From Euzebya tangerina (GTDB lineage: Bacteria; Actinomycetota; Nitriliruptoria; Euzebyales; Euzebyaceae), in contig NZ_PPDK01000001.1 in NCBI RefSeq assembly GCF_003074135.1, positions 2,294,001-2,358,000 on the forward strand: 64,000 nucleotides of DNA, read 5' to 3'. Made by a program: the position numbers and the translations under genes. Positions 52,644-60,494 of the stretch are shown here, piece by piece. Position 1 is the first letter of the stretch; every line of letters begins with the position of its first letter. The notes below the pieces were generated by a model, which was given only the letters and a program-made list of their open reading frames with translations, had not been told where the DNA came from and did not search any database.

Positions 52644-53474
52644 TCAGTCCTCCGCAGCCGTGTCGAGCAGCAGCGACTGGCTGCCGCGTCCGAGGGGCCC
52701 CTGCACATCGTGGATCACCGAGGTGGCCAGCCCCACCCCGTGGTTGGTGAGGGTTGTCCGCGCGTCCAGCCCGATCCACTCGCCTGCGGGCAGGCGGGTC
52801 AGGTACACCGTGAGGTCGGGGTTGATGAACAGGCCCTGGAAGCGGGCCGAGATCCCGTTCCCACTGTCCGCTGCCGTCAGAACCCGCGCCAGCGGGGTCG
52901 TCGGTTCACTGTCCAGCAGCGGGTATCGCATGCGCAGCCACGCGATGGAGGGTCCGGGGGCCGACCAGCCGCCGCGGACGAATCGGGTCTCGATCGCCTG
53001 GATGTATCCGGTGTGCCGCACTTCCCGGAAGAAGGACGTGGACTCCTCGGCGGCGTCGGGCCCGGGGATGGGATCACCCTCGACGACCGGACCGTGGATC
53101 ACCCCCGAGCCGTCGTCGGCTGGGATCACCGGCAGCTCGCCGGTGCGGATGCGCCAGGCCCGAGCCGAAAGCAGGTGGCCGCCCTGGTCGTCGTGCAACT
53201 CGGCCTCCAGCAGCTCCACCTTGTGGCCAGGTCGGGCGACCCCGGTCGTGACGTGCAACCGCGTGATCGGGACGGGGCGGCGGATCTCGACGGTGAGCCT
53301 GACGACCTGGGCGTCGTCCCGCGCGTGGTGGGCCAGCACGGTCTGGCCGATGAGGGCAGCGGGCGGGCCCCCGTGCTGGGCTCTGGGGTCCCAGGGGCCC
53401 CGTGTGTGATCGGTGGCGGTGACGGTTCGCTGCGCGTCGTCGTGGTCCTCGAGGACGAAGAAGGATTCGGACAC
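52644..53474 (-). CDS. Thioesterase-family (TesB-like double hotdog) protein
   Basis: A 276-residue acyl-CoA thioesterase-like protein. GPWDPRAQHGGPPAALIGQTV is the hotdog-1 helix start, LTVEIRRPVPITRL the central strand; hotdog 2 has INPDLTVYLTRLPAGEWIGL followed by the last helix. Catalytic residues are not certain by eye. ATG 53474; divergent from selD. Confidence 0.8.
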   Translation of the reverse strand: MSESFFVLEDHDDAQRTVTATDHTRGPWDPRAQHGGPPAALIGQTVLAHHARDDAQVVRLTVEIRRPVPITRLHVTTGVARPGHKVELLEAELHDDQGGHLLSARAWRIRTGELPVIPADDGSGVIHGPVVEGDPIPGPDAAEESTSFFREVRHTGYIQAIETRFVRGGWSAPGPSIAWLRMRYPLLDSEPTTPLARVLTAADSGNGISARFQGLFINPDLTVYLTRLPAGEWIGLDARTTLTNHGVGLATSVIHDVQGPLGRGSQSLLLDTAAED

Positions 53475-53530
53475 GGGCTGATAGTAACGACCAGGTGGGG
53501 TGGTCGAGCCGTGTGGTTAGGGTGGAGGCA

Positions 53531-54616
53531 ATGAGCGCCCCGACCCCGGCCCCATCAGCCGCCACGACGAGGCGTCTGACCGAGTTCAGCCACGGCGCGG
53601 GGTGTGGCTGCAAGATCGGTCCGGATGAGCTTGCCGACGTCCTCGGCCGACTGGCACCGCCTCGACATCCCGACCTCCTGGTGGGGTCCGACACCGGCGA
53701 TGACGCTGCGGTGTGGCGGTTGGGTCCCGACCGCGCCCTGGTCCTGACCACGGACTTCTTCACGCCACTGGTCGATGATCCGCGGACCTGGGGACGGATC
53801 GCCGCCACGAACGCCGCCAGCGACGTCTACGCGATGGGCGGGACACCGCTGATCGCGCTCAACCTGGTGGCCTGGCCGGTCGACCAGCTCGGCCCGGAGA
53901 TCCTGGCGGAGGTGCTCCAGGGCGGCGCCGACGCCGCCGCCGATGGCGGGTGGTTGGCGGTCGGTGGCCACTCGATCGACGACCCCGAGCCGAAGTACGG
54001 CCAGGCCGTGGTCGGCGAGGTCCACCCCGACCAGATCATGACCAACGCGGGCCTGCGCCGCGATGACGTCCTGGTCCTGACCAAGGCGCTCGGTACCGGG
54101 GCGATCACCACGGCGGTCAAGTTCGAGAAGGCCGAACCCGAGTGGGTGTCCTCGGCCATCGTGTCGATGTGCACCTTGAACAAGGTCGCAGCCCTGGCGG
54201 GGGTCGCCGCCGGTGTCACGGGAGCCACTGACATCACCGGCTTCGGGCTCCTCGGACACCTGAAGAAGATGGCCGCGGCAAGCGGCGTGGACGTGGCGAT
54301 CGACGCCGCCACCGTGCCCGCCCTACCGGGTGCCCGCGAGGCGCTCGGCCGTGGCATGATCTCCGGCGGCACCCGGCGCAACCGGACCTGGGCCGAGGAC
54401 GTCGTCACGATCGGTGAGGGGGTGTCGGAGGAGGACATCTGGCTCCTCGCGGACGCTCAGACCTCCGGCGGCCTGCTGCTGGGCGTGGCCACCGATCAGG
54501 TCGAGCAGGTGCTGTCGACGCTGAAGGACGCTGAACTGCCGGCGGCAGCGATCGGGCGGGTCACCGGCGCCGGCGTCGGTCACATCAGCATCCGCGGCGC
54601 GAGCGCCGCAGGCTGA
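53531..54616 (+). CDS. selD: Selenide, water dikinase
   Basis: A 361-residue ATP-dependent enzyme making selenophosphate for selenocysteine or selenouridine. Catalytic Cys25 with Cys27 and Lys28 is in HGAGCGCKIG; the codon is TGT, so it is the Cys form, not Sec. Also GSDTGDDAAVW, TTDFFTPLVDDP, and ATDITGFGLLGHL. ATG at 53531; the frame is open to 53495. No selA, selB or mnmH lies in the window. A GTG-started methyltransferase follows two bases after. Confidence 0.95.
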   Translation: MSAPTPAPSAATTRRLTEFSHGAGCGCKIGPDELADVLGRLAPPRHPDLLVGSDTGDDAAVWRLGPDRALVLTTDFFTPLVDDPRTWGRIAATNAASDVYAMGGTPLIALNLVAWPVDQLGPEILAEVLQGGADAAADGGWLAVGGHSIDDPEPKYGQAVVGEVHPDQIMTNAGLRRDDVLVLTKALGTGAITTAVKFEKAEPEWVSSAIVSMCTLNKVAALAGVAAGVTGATDITGFGLLGHLKKMAAASGVDVAIDAATVPALPGAREALGRGMISGGTRRNRTWAEDVVTIGEGVSEEDIWLLADAQTSGGLLLGVATDQVEQVLSTLKDAELPAAAIGRVTGAGVGHISIRGASAAG

Positions 54617-54618
54617 CC

Positions 54619-55434
54619 GTGGCGGCCAACGACACCTACCTCCACGGTCACGCCGAGCCGGTGCTGCGCAGCCATAGGTGGCGCACCGTGGAGAACTCCG
54701 CCGCCTACCTGCTGCCCCATCTCCGGGAGGGCCAGGACGTCCTCGACGTCGGCTGTGGGCCGGCCACGATCACGATCGACATCGCGACCCGGTTCCCGAC
54801 CAGTCGCGTCGTCGGGATCGACCCGGTCGGTGCTGTCCTCGAGGGCGTTCCGACGACTGAGATCCCCGCCAACCTCACCCTGCGGGTCGGTGACATCTTC
54901 GACGAGGACCTGCCCGCCGGCAGCGCCGATGTGGTCCACGCTCATCAGGTCCTGCAGCACCTGGCCGATCCCGTCGACGCGCTCCGGCGGATGCGACGCC
55001 TGTGCCGCCCCGGTGGCGTGGTCGCGGTCCGAGATGTGGACTACGGGGCCATGAGCTGGGCTCCTTCCGATCCCGAGCTCGATGCCTGGTACACCGCGTA
55101 CGCCGAAGCTGCGACGCGCGACGGGCATCAGCCGAACGCCGGTCGGCACCTGCTGGGCTGGGCGCTCGACGCCGGCTTCACCGATGTCACTGCCTCCGCC
55201 TCGGTGTGGTGCTTCGCCACCCCGACGGAGCGCGCGTGGTGGGCAGAGATGTGGGCCGACCGCGTGACTGATCCCGCGTCCCGCCTCAGCGGGCGGTTGG
55301 AGCAGACCGGCCGTGGGGCCGACGAACGCGCCGCGATGGCCGCGGCCTGGCACCGCTGGGCTGCCGCCCCCGACGGGTGGTTCGCCGCGGTCCACGGTGA
55401 GCTGATCGCCCGCGTACCCTCGTCCGCTCCATGA
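54619..55434 (+). CDS. Class I SAM-dependent methyltransferase
   Basis: A 271-residue methyltransferase of the UbiE/COQ5-like group. Motif I VLDVGCGPATITIDIA (~41-56), motif II VVGIDPVGA, motif IV ADVVHAHQVLQHLADP and motif V LCRPGGVVAVRDVDYGAM. Substrate unknown. GTG 54619 lies two bases after the selD stop, so it is probably co-transcribed; a selenium-linked methylation role is speculative. Confidence 0.85.
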   Translation: MAANDTYLHGHAEPVLRSHRWRTVENSAAYLLPHLREGQDVLDVGCGPATITIDIATRFPTSRVVGIDPVGAVLEGVPTTEIPANLTLRVGDIFDEDLPAGSADVVHAHQVLQHLADPVDALRRMRRLCRPGGVVAVRDVDYGAMSWAPSDPELDAWYTAYAEAATRDGHQPNAGRHLLGWALDAGFTDVTASASVWCFATPTERAWWAEMWADRVTDPASRLSGRLEQTGRGADERAAMAAAWHRWAAAPDGWFAAVHGELIARVPSSAP

Positions 55435-55450
55435 ACGCAGGGCGGACCTC

Positions 55451-55903
55451 GTGACCCAGGCGCCGATGAGCGGCCGGCTCGACCTGCCCGGTGACATCCG
55501 CGACGAGATGTTGATCCACGCCCGCAGCGACGTGCCATACGAGACCTGCGGGCTCCTCGCGTCCGACGCCGACGGGAACCTGGCCGGTCACTGGCCGGTG
55601 GCCAACGCCGACCGGTCGATGACGTGGTTCAGGATGGACCCGAAGGATCAGCTGCGGGCGATGCGGGCCATGGACGATGCGGAACTCGAGTGGTCCGGCA
55701 TCTGGCACTGCCACACCCACACCGAGCCCTTTCCCTCGCCGACCGACATCGACCAGTCGGTGCACTGGCCCGGCATCGTCGCGGTGATCGTGTCGCTGCA
55801 GGACCCCGATCCGGTCATCCGGGCCTTCGACATCGCTGACGGCGAGGTGACCGAACGAGTTCTCACTGTTGATGGGAAGGAACAGGACCGCGGCGCTGTT
55901 TAG
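55451..55903 (+). CDS. mec: JAMM/MPN+ peptidase, Mec type (CysO-cysteine peptidase)
   Basis: A 150-residue zinc metallopeptidase. JAMM residues: Glu31 (YETCGLL), His86 and His88 (WHCHTHTEPFPS), Ser96 and Asp99 (SPTD), with the seven-residue spacing of H-x7-S-x2-D. In the CysO pathway Mec releases cysteine from the CysO C-terminus. Its neighbours cysO and cysM support that role. GTG at 55451, 16 bases after the methyltransferase stop. Confidence 0.9.
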   Translation: MTQAPMSGRLDLPGDIRDEMLIHARSDVPYETCGLLASDADGNLAGHWPVANADRSMTWFRMDPKDQLRAMRAMDDAELEWSGIWHCHTHTEPFPSPTDIDQSVHWPGIVAVIVSLQDPDPVIRAFDIADGEVTERVLTVDGKEQDRGAV

Positions 55904-55964
55904 CCTCATCAGCACCACGTCCGTCCACCGACGGCGCTGTTGATCTCGAAAGGTATTCAGTTCC

Positions 55965-56243
55965 ATGGCCGTCTCGGTCCGCGTCCCCACCGTTCTCCGC
56001 AAGCACACCGACGGCAACGCCACGGTGGAGGGAGATGGCGCAACCATCACCGCTCTGCTGGCCGACCTCGCTGACCGCCACGCCGGTCTGACCCAGGCCA
56101 TCACCGCCGAGGACGGCGGGCTGGCCGGCTTCATCAACGTCTACCTGAACGACGAGGACATCCGCTTCATGGACGGTGTGGACACTGAACTGCGTGACGG
56201 CGACGAGTTGAGCCTGCTGCCGGCCGTCGCGGGTGGCAGCTGA
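55965..56243 (+). CDS. cysO: CysO sulfur carrier (MoaD/ThiS family)
   Basis: A 92-residue ubiquitin-fold protein (SVRVPTVLRKHTDGNATVEG, LAGFINVYLNDEDIRFMDG, DGDELSLLPAVAGG). The C-terminal Gly-Gly is followed by one extra Ser (VAGGS), so the carrier needs trimming before thiocarboxylate formation, plausibly by the neighbouring Mec. Thiocarboxylated CysO donates sulfur to O-phosphoserine with CysM. ATG at 55965. Confidence 0.92.
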   Translation: MAVSVRVPTVLRKHTDGNATVEGDGATITALLADLADRHAGLTQAITAEDGGLAGFINVYLNDEDIRFMDGVDTELRDGDELSLLPAVAGGS

Positions 56244-56259
56244 GGTCGGCAACGGGAGC

Positions 56260-56308
56260 CACGATCGTGCAGCTTGCAGCCGTGGCGTGGGTTGGCCCCC
56301 GATCGTGA
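56260..56308 (-). repeat. Dispersed 49-base intergenic element, copy 3
   Basis: Read on the minus strand it is TCACGATCGGGGGCC, then ACCCACGCCA, ending GCACGATCGTG, the same 49-base length as the copies at 574 and 35118. It fills the gap between cysO and cysM, ending seven bases before the cysM ATG. Confidence 0.75.
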
Positions 56309-56314
56309 CCGATC

Positions 56315-57259
56315 ATGCTTGCCAGCAGCCTCGCTGATGCGGTCGGGCGGACCCCGCTGGTCCACCTGCCGAACCTCTCTCCGCCCGGCTACGAGATCTA
56401 TCTGAAGCTGGAGGGACTGAATCCCACCGGCTCGATCAAGGACCGCGTTGCGGCCTATCTGCTGGCCGCGGCCGAGAAGGCCGGACGGTTGCAGCCCGGC
56501 GCTCGGATCCTCGAGCCGACCAGCGGCAACACCGGCATCGCCCTGGCCGCGCTGTGTGCCCCGAGGGGGTACAAGCTGACCTGTGTACTGCCCGAGAACA
56601 CCTCGGCCGAGCGCACGCAGTTGCTGGAGCTCTACGGTGTTGACATCGTCTACTCGCCGGCGACCGAGGGGTCCAACGGCTCCGTCCGCGTAGCCCGTGA
56701 GATGGCCGAGGGCGACCCGGACGTGTTCATGCCCTTCCAGTACGGCAACCCCGCCAACCCACGTGCCCACTACGAGACCACCGGCCCGGAGATCCTGGCC
56801 GACCTGCCCGATGTCGCTGCGGTCGTGGCCGGTCTCGGCACCGGCGGGACGGTCACCGGTGTGGGGCGTCGCCTGTGGCAGGCCAACCCGGACATCAAGA
56901 TCTTCGCCGCCGAGCCCGAGTACGGGGACCTGGTCTACGGCCTGCGCAATCTGGACGAGGGCTACGTGCCCGAGGTGCTCGACCAGTCGGTGTTGTCCAG
57001 TCGCATCAAGGTGAACTCCCTGAAGGCCCTGACGGCCACACGGGAGTTGGCTGCGGCCGAGGGGATCTTCGCCGGGGTGTCCACCGGCGCCTCGCTTGCC
57101 GTCGCACAGCGCATCTGCGACCCGCGTCGACTTCCACAGGGGTCGAAGGTGGTGGCCATCTCACCGGACGGCGGGTGGAAGTACCTCTCGACCGGGGCCT
57201 ACGCGCCGGGGGACACGGCTCAGATCGCTGAGAAGATCTCGGGCACCCTCTGGGCCTGA
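56315..57259 (+). CDS. cysM: Cysteine synthase CysM (CysO-dependent)
   Basis: A 314-residue PLP enzyme. PLP Lys42 in NPTGSIKDR; substrate loop EPTSGNTGIALA; phosphate-binding GLGTGGTVTGVG; C-terminal SPDGGWKYLSTG. CysM of the O-phosphoserine/CysO type uses the carrier encoded next to it. ATG at 56315. The Mec-CysO-CysM order is typical for actinobacteria. Confidence 0.93.
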   Translation: MLASSLADAVGRTPLVHLPNLSPPGYEIYLKLEGLNPTGSIKDRVAAYLLAAAEKAGRLQPGARILEPTSGNTGIALAALCAPRGYKLTCVLPENTSAERTQLLELYGVDIVYSPATEGSNGSVRVAREMAEGDPDVFMPFQYGNPANPRAHYETTGPEILADLPDVAAVVAGLGTGGTVTGVGRRLWQANPDIKIFAAEPEYGDLVYGLRNLDEGYVPEVLDQSVLSSRIKVNSLKALTATRELAAAEGIFAGVSTGASLAVAQRICDPRRLPQGSKVVAISPDGGWKYLSTGAYAPGDTAQIAEKISGTLWA

Positions 57260-57303
57260 GCCTCGTGGACCGACCGTTCGAGGGGACAGGGAGGAGCAGT
57301 TGT

Positions 57304-57317
57304 GGAACGATCGGTTC
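57304..57317. promoter_or_regulatory. TetR operator, tetR copy
   Basis: GGAACGATCGGTTC, close to the perfect palindrome before the SDR gene (57988), lies 20 bases before the tetR ATG. Confidence 0.6.
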
Positions 57318-57337
57318 GTAACGGCTAGTCTTGCGTC

Positions 57338-57943
57338 ATGGCCCGCCCACGAACGTTCGACCCAGACTCGGTTCTGGACCGAGCTGCCGAGATCTTCGTG
57401 GAGCAGGGTTTCGCGGCCGTCGGCATCGAGACCCTGACCGACGAGCTGGGGCTCTCCCGGAGCTCGATCTACGGCGCCTTCGGATCCAAGCAGGGGCTGT
57501 GGCTGCAGGCGCTCGGTCGCTACCGCCACCACGCCCTCGAAGGGCTTCGAGAGGTGCTGTCTGCAGAGGGGGACGTCCTGCCCGCGGTCACGGCCCTGCT
57601 CGACGCGATTCGCGTGTCCGTCGAGGAGGGTGTGGACGCCCGTTGTCTGGTCGTGCTCGCCGCCTGCGAGCGGGGCGCGACGGATCCCGACACCGCAGCC
57701 GAGGTGTCCCAGCAGTTCGCGGCGATCGACACGCTCCTGCACGACGCGCTGGTCCGAGCCGTGAGCCGGGGCGAGCTTGCCCCGGATGTCGACGCCGGAG
57801 GGCTGGCCTCGCTGATCTCGGCAGTCATCTCCGGCGTCCGGGTGAAGGCAGCCGCCGAGGGGGCCAACCCGGTGGCCATCCGAGCCCTGCATCACATGAC
57901 CGGACTGCTCGACGCCGCTCGATCCGCGCCGGCCACGGTCTGA
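57338..57943 (+). CDS. TetR-family repressor
   Basis: A 201-residue TetR regulator: helix-turn-helix ~10-55 (SVLDRAAEIFVEQGFAAVGI, LTDELGLSRSSIYGAFGSKQ) and an all-helical ligand domain. Related operator sequences stand before this gene and before the SDR gene downstream, so it probably controls both. ATG at 57338. Confidence 0.92.
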   Translation: MARPRTFDPDSVLDRAAEIFVEQGFAAVGIETLTDELGLSRSSIYGAFGSKQGLWLQALGRYRHHALEGLREVLSAEGDVLPAVTALLDAIRVSVEEGVDARCLVVLAACERGATDPDTAAEVSQQFAAIDTLLHDALVRAVSRGELAPDVDAGGLASLISAVISGVRVKAAAEGANPVAIRALHHMTGLLDAARSAPATV

Positions 57944-57987
57944 GCTCCGAGCCGGTGGCGCGCCCTACCTATTGCTACCCAGATAAC

Positions 57988-58001
57988 GGAACGATCGTTC
58001 C
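57988..58001. promoter_or_regulatory. TetR operator, SDR copy
   Basis: GGAACGATCGTTCC, a perfect 14-base palindrome 20 bases before the SDR ATG, matching the site in front of tetR. Confidence 0.75.
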
Positions 58002-58021
58002 CTAACCAGAGAGGACATGAC

Positions 58022-58750
58022 ATGACCCGCACCGCACTCGTCACCGGAGGAAGTCGGGGGATCGGACGCGCCACAGCGCTCGCCCTCGCCGACGACGGAC
58101 TCGACGTCGCCATCACGTACCGTTCCTCAGCCGATGCCGCGGACGCCGTCGTCGAGGAGATCGCGGGGCGCGGTCGACGCGCCATCGCCATCCAGTCGGA
58201 TCAGAGCAACACCGGCCAGACTGCGGCGGCCGTGGACCGGACGGCGCAGGAGTTCGGCGGACTGGACGTCGTGGTCCTGAACGCCGGGGTCGCTGAGGGT
58301 CGACCGCTACCTGATGCCGACGACGAGCTGTACGACCACATCATGGACACCAACGTGAAGGGTGTCTTCGCCGCTGCCCGTGCGGCCAGCCACCACCTGG
58401 GGGAGGGCGGCCGGATCGTCGTGCTGGGCTCCATCAACGCCGACGTGGCCTTCGTCCCCGGCATGACGCTGTACGCGACCTCCAAGGCCGCGGTGCAGGG
58501 CATGGTCCGCGGGTTGGCGCACGACTTCGCCGCGCAGGGCACAACCGTCAACGCCGTGCAGCCCGGCCCCGTCGACACCGACATGAACCCGGCGGACGGT
58601 CCCATGGCCGAGATGCTGACGCCGATGGTCGCGCTGAAGCGCTACGGACGGGCGGAGGAGATTGCCGCCCTGGTTCGCTTCCTCGCCTCGGAGGAGTCGA
58701 GCTACATCACGGGGGCAGCTCTCACGATCGACGGCGGCGTGACGGTTTAG
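58022..58750 (+). CDS. Short-chain dehydrogenase/reductase
   Basis: A 242-residue classical SDR oxidoreductase. Cofactor motif TGGSRGIG (~8), NAG at VLNAG, catalytic Ser in GSINADVAF, Tyr/Lys in YATSKAA. The acceptor is unknown. Expression is probably set by the TetR next door (operator 57988). ATG at 58022; its end overlaps the stop of the converging PH-like gene by four bases. Confidence 0.92.
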   Translation: MTRTALVTGGSRGIGRATALALADDGLDVAITYRSSADAADAVVEEIAGRGRRAIAIQSDQSNTGQTAAAVDRTAQEFGGLDVVVLNAGVAEGRPLPDADDELYDHIMDTNVKGVFAAARAASHHLGEGGRIVVLGSINADVAFVPGMTLYATSKAAVQGMVRGLAHDFAAQGTTVNAVQPGPVDTDMNPADGPMAEMLTPMVALKRYGRAEEIAALVRFLASEESSYITGAALTIDGGVTV

Positions 58751-59193
58751 CGCCGCGCCGTCGTGGGCTCCCGCACCACAAGACCGAGCGCCCGCGCCTC
58801 CGCGACGAAGCGTTCCGCCTGTGGGGTGGTCGCCGTGGACCGGCACAGCAGCACCTCCTCGTGAGATGTGTTGGCGACCAGCCGGTGCGCTGGTCGGCCA
58901 GCGTGGTGGCGGGAGACCCAGCGGAGGTCCGTCACCTCGCTCACTCGGAGTGCAGCGGATGGGGAGGCGATGGTCTCCGGCGTGACGCGCAGCCCCTGGC
59001 CAGCCAGGCGGCTGCTCTGCCATGCCACGATGATCCCGGCCAGCACCAGGGCCACGTACCCCTCCGTGGCGTTGTCCGGTCTGAACACCACGGCAGTTGT
59101 CCCGGGGAGGGCCAGCGCGACGATGGCCAGCCCCAGGTTGATCGCCGTCTGGCGACGGGCCCAGCGGAACGGGACGAAGCCCTCGCGGATCAG
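58747..59193 (-). CDS. PH-like membrane protein, probable CTG start
   Basis: About 148 residues. Two membrane segments (INLGLAIVALALPGTTAVVF, EGYVALVLAGIIVAWQS) lead into a small soluble domain (GLRVTPETIASPSAALRVSE, AERFVAEARALGLVVREP), the arrangement of bacterial PH-like proteins. With GTG 59091 the first helix would be lost; CTG at 59193 overlaps the stop of the M20 gene as CTGA, the same coupling geometry as the GTGA/ATGA overlaps in this window, and restores it. The start is an inference. Confidence 0.55.
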   Translation of the reverse strand: MIREGFVPFRWARRQTAINLGLAIVALALPGTTAVVFRPDNATEGYVALVLAGIIVAWQSSRLAGQGLRVTPETIASPSAALRVSEVTDLRWVSRHHAGRPAHRLVANTSHEEVLLCRSTATTPQAERFVAEARALGLVVREPTTARR

Positions 59194-60404
59194 AGCGCCT
59201 GCAGGTTCCGGATGGCGGTGGCCATCACCGCCACGCCGATGGGCAGGGCCGACTCGTCGAGATCGAAGCGCGGACTGTGCAACGGCGCCTCGATCCCGAG
59301 CTCGGCATTTCCCACGCCTAGCCGATACATGCAGATCTCGACGCCGGTATCGCCGAAGTGGAAGAAGTCCTCCGACCCCATCGACGGCTCGTCCTCGAGG
59401 ATCACGTTCTCGGGGCCCAGCACCTCTGTTGCGGCGGTGGCCACGACCGCAGTCGGACGGGGGTCGTTCAGGCCCACCGGGTAGCCATTGGTGACCTCGA
59501 CCGTGGCGGTGGCGCGGTGGGTCTGGGCGACGGAGTCGGTCAGCTCGGCCACGCGCTTCAGCAGGAACTGCCGGATGGACTTGTCGAGTGACCGCACGGT
59601 CAGCTCGAGCCGGACCTCGTCAGCGATCACGTTGGGGCGCGTCCCGCCGTGGATGGAGCCGAACGTCAGTACGACGGGCTTGACCGGATCGATCTCCCGG
59701 GTCAGCAGCTGCTGGGCCGCGGTGACGAGGTTCGCTGCGACCGGGATCGGGTCGATCGTCGTCTCCGGGTGGGCGGCATGGCCGCCCTGACCCTGGATCG
59801 TGATCGTGATCTCGTCCACCGACGCCGTGACCGGTCCGTGCCGGTAGGCGACCTTGCCGGCGGGGACGTGGCTGGCGCAGTGCAGCGCGAGGATCGCGTC
59901 GTGGCTCACACCCTGCAGGGCACCGGCCTGGACCATCGGCAGAGCGCCGCCGTCTCGCTCCTCAGCCGGCTGGAAGTAGAGCCGAACCGGCTTTGCCGGA
60001 CGCGCGACCGTGGCCAGCAGCTCGGCCACACCCAGCTGGACGGCGACGTGTCCGTCGTGCCCGCAGGCGTGCATGACCCCGTCGTTGCGTGACCGGTAGC
60101 CCTCGCGCCCCTCCGCCTCGGTGATGGGCAGGGCGTCCATGTCAGCGCGCAGCCCCACCGCACCGTCCTGGCTGCGGCTGCCCGGGATGGTGGCGACGAT
60201 GGCCGTCCGCAACACCCGGCGATGCTCGATCCCCATCGCGTCCAGGACCCCTTCGACGTAGGCGCAGGTGGCGTGCTCCTGGCCTGACAACTCCGGACCT
60301 GCGTGGATCGTGCGCCGGTGCGCGGTGACCCGCCGGGCCAGCCCCTCGGCCGCAGAGAGGATCTCGGCGGCGCTCAGCTCTGCCAGCTCTCCGGGTCCGT
60401 CCAT
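59190..60404 (-). CDS. M20-family amidohydrolase
   Basis: A 404-residue metallo-amidohydrolase of the M20D (hippurate hydrolase/aminoacylase) type. Zn-binding motifs: RADMDALPITEAEG, HACGHDGHVAVQLG, FQPAEERDGGALPM, and IQGQGGHAAHPETTIDP in the dimerisation lid, with DEPSMGSEDFFHFG near the end. Cleaves N-acyl or related bonds; substrate open. ATG 60404 is used (upstream open frame is antisense of murA). Downstream gene is coupled by CTGA. Confidence 0.9.
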   Translation of the reverse strand: MDGPGELAELSAAEILSAAEGLARRVTAHRRTIHAGPELSGQEHATCAYVEGVLDAMGIEHRRVLRTAIVATIPGSRSQDGAVGLRADMDALPITEAEGREGYRSRNDGVMHACGHDGHVAVQLGVAELLATVARPAKPVRLYFQPAEERDGGALPMVQAGALQGVSHDAILALHCASHVPAGKVAYRHGPVTASVDEITITIQGQGGHAAHPETTIDPIPVAANLVTAAQQLLTREIDPVKPVVLTFGSIHGGTRPNVIADEVRLELTVRSLDKSIRQFLLKRVAELTDSVAQTHRATATVEVTNGYPVGLNDPRPTAVVATAATEVLGPENVILEDEPSMGSEDFFHFGDTGVEICMYRLGVGNAELGIEAPLHSPRFDLDESALPIGVAVMATAIRNLQAL

Positions 60405-60494
60405 GGAGCCATACTGCCTGCCGGTGCCCGGACGTGGGCCGGTCGTCCGAATCTCCTGCCCGACCGGGAGGCGACCCTCGCCTACTCTCGCATC

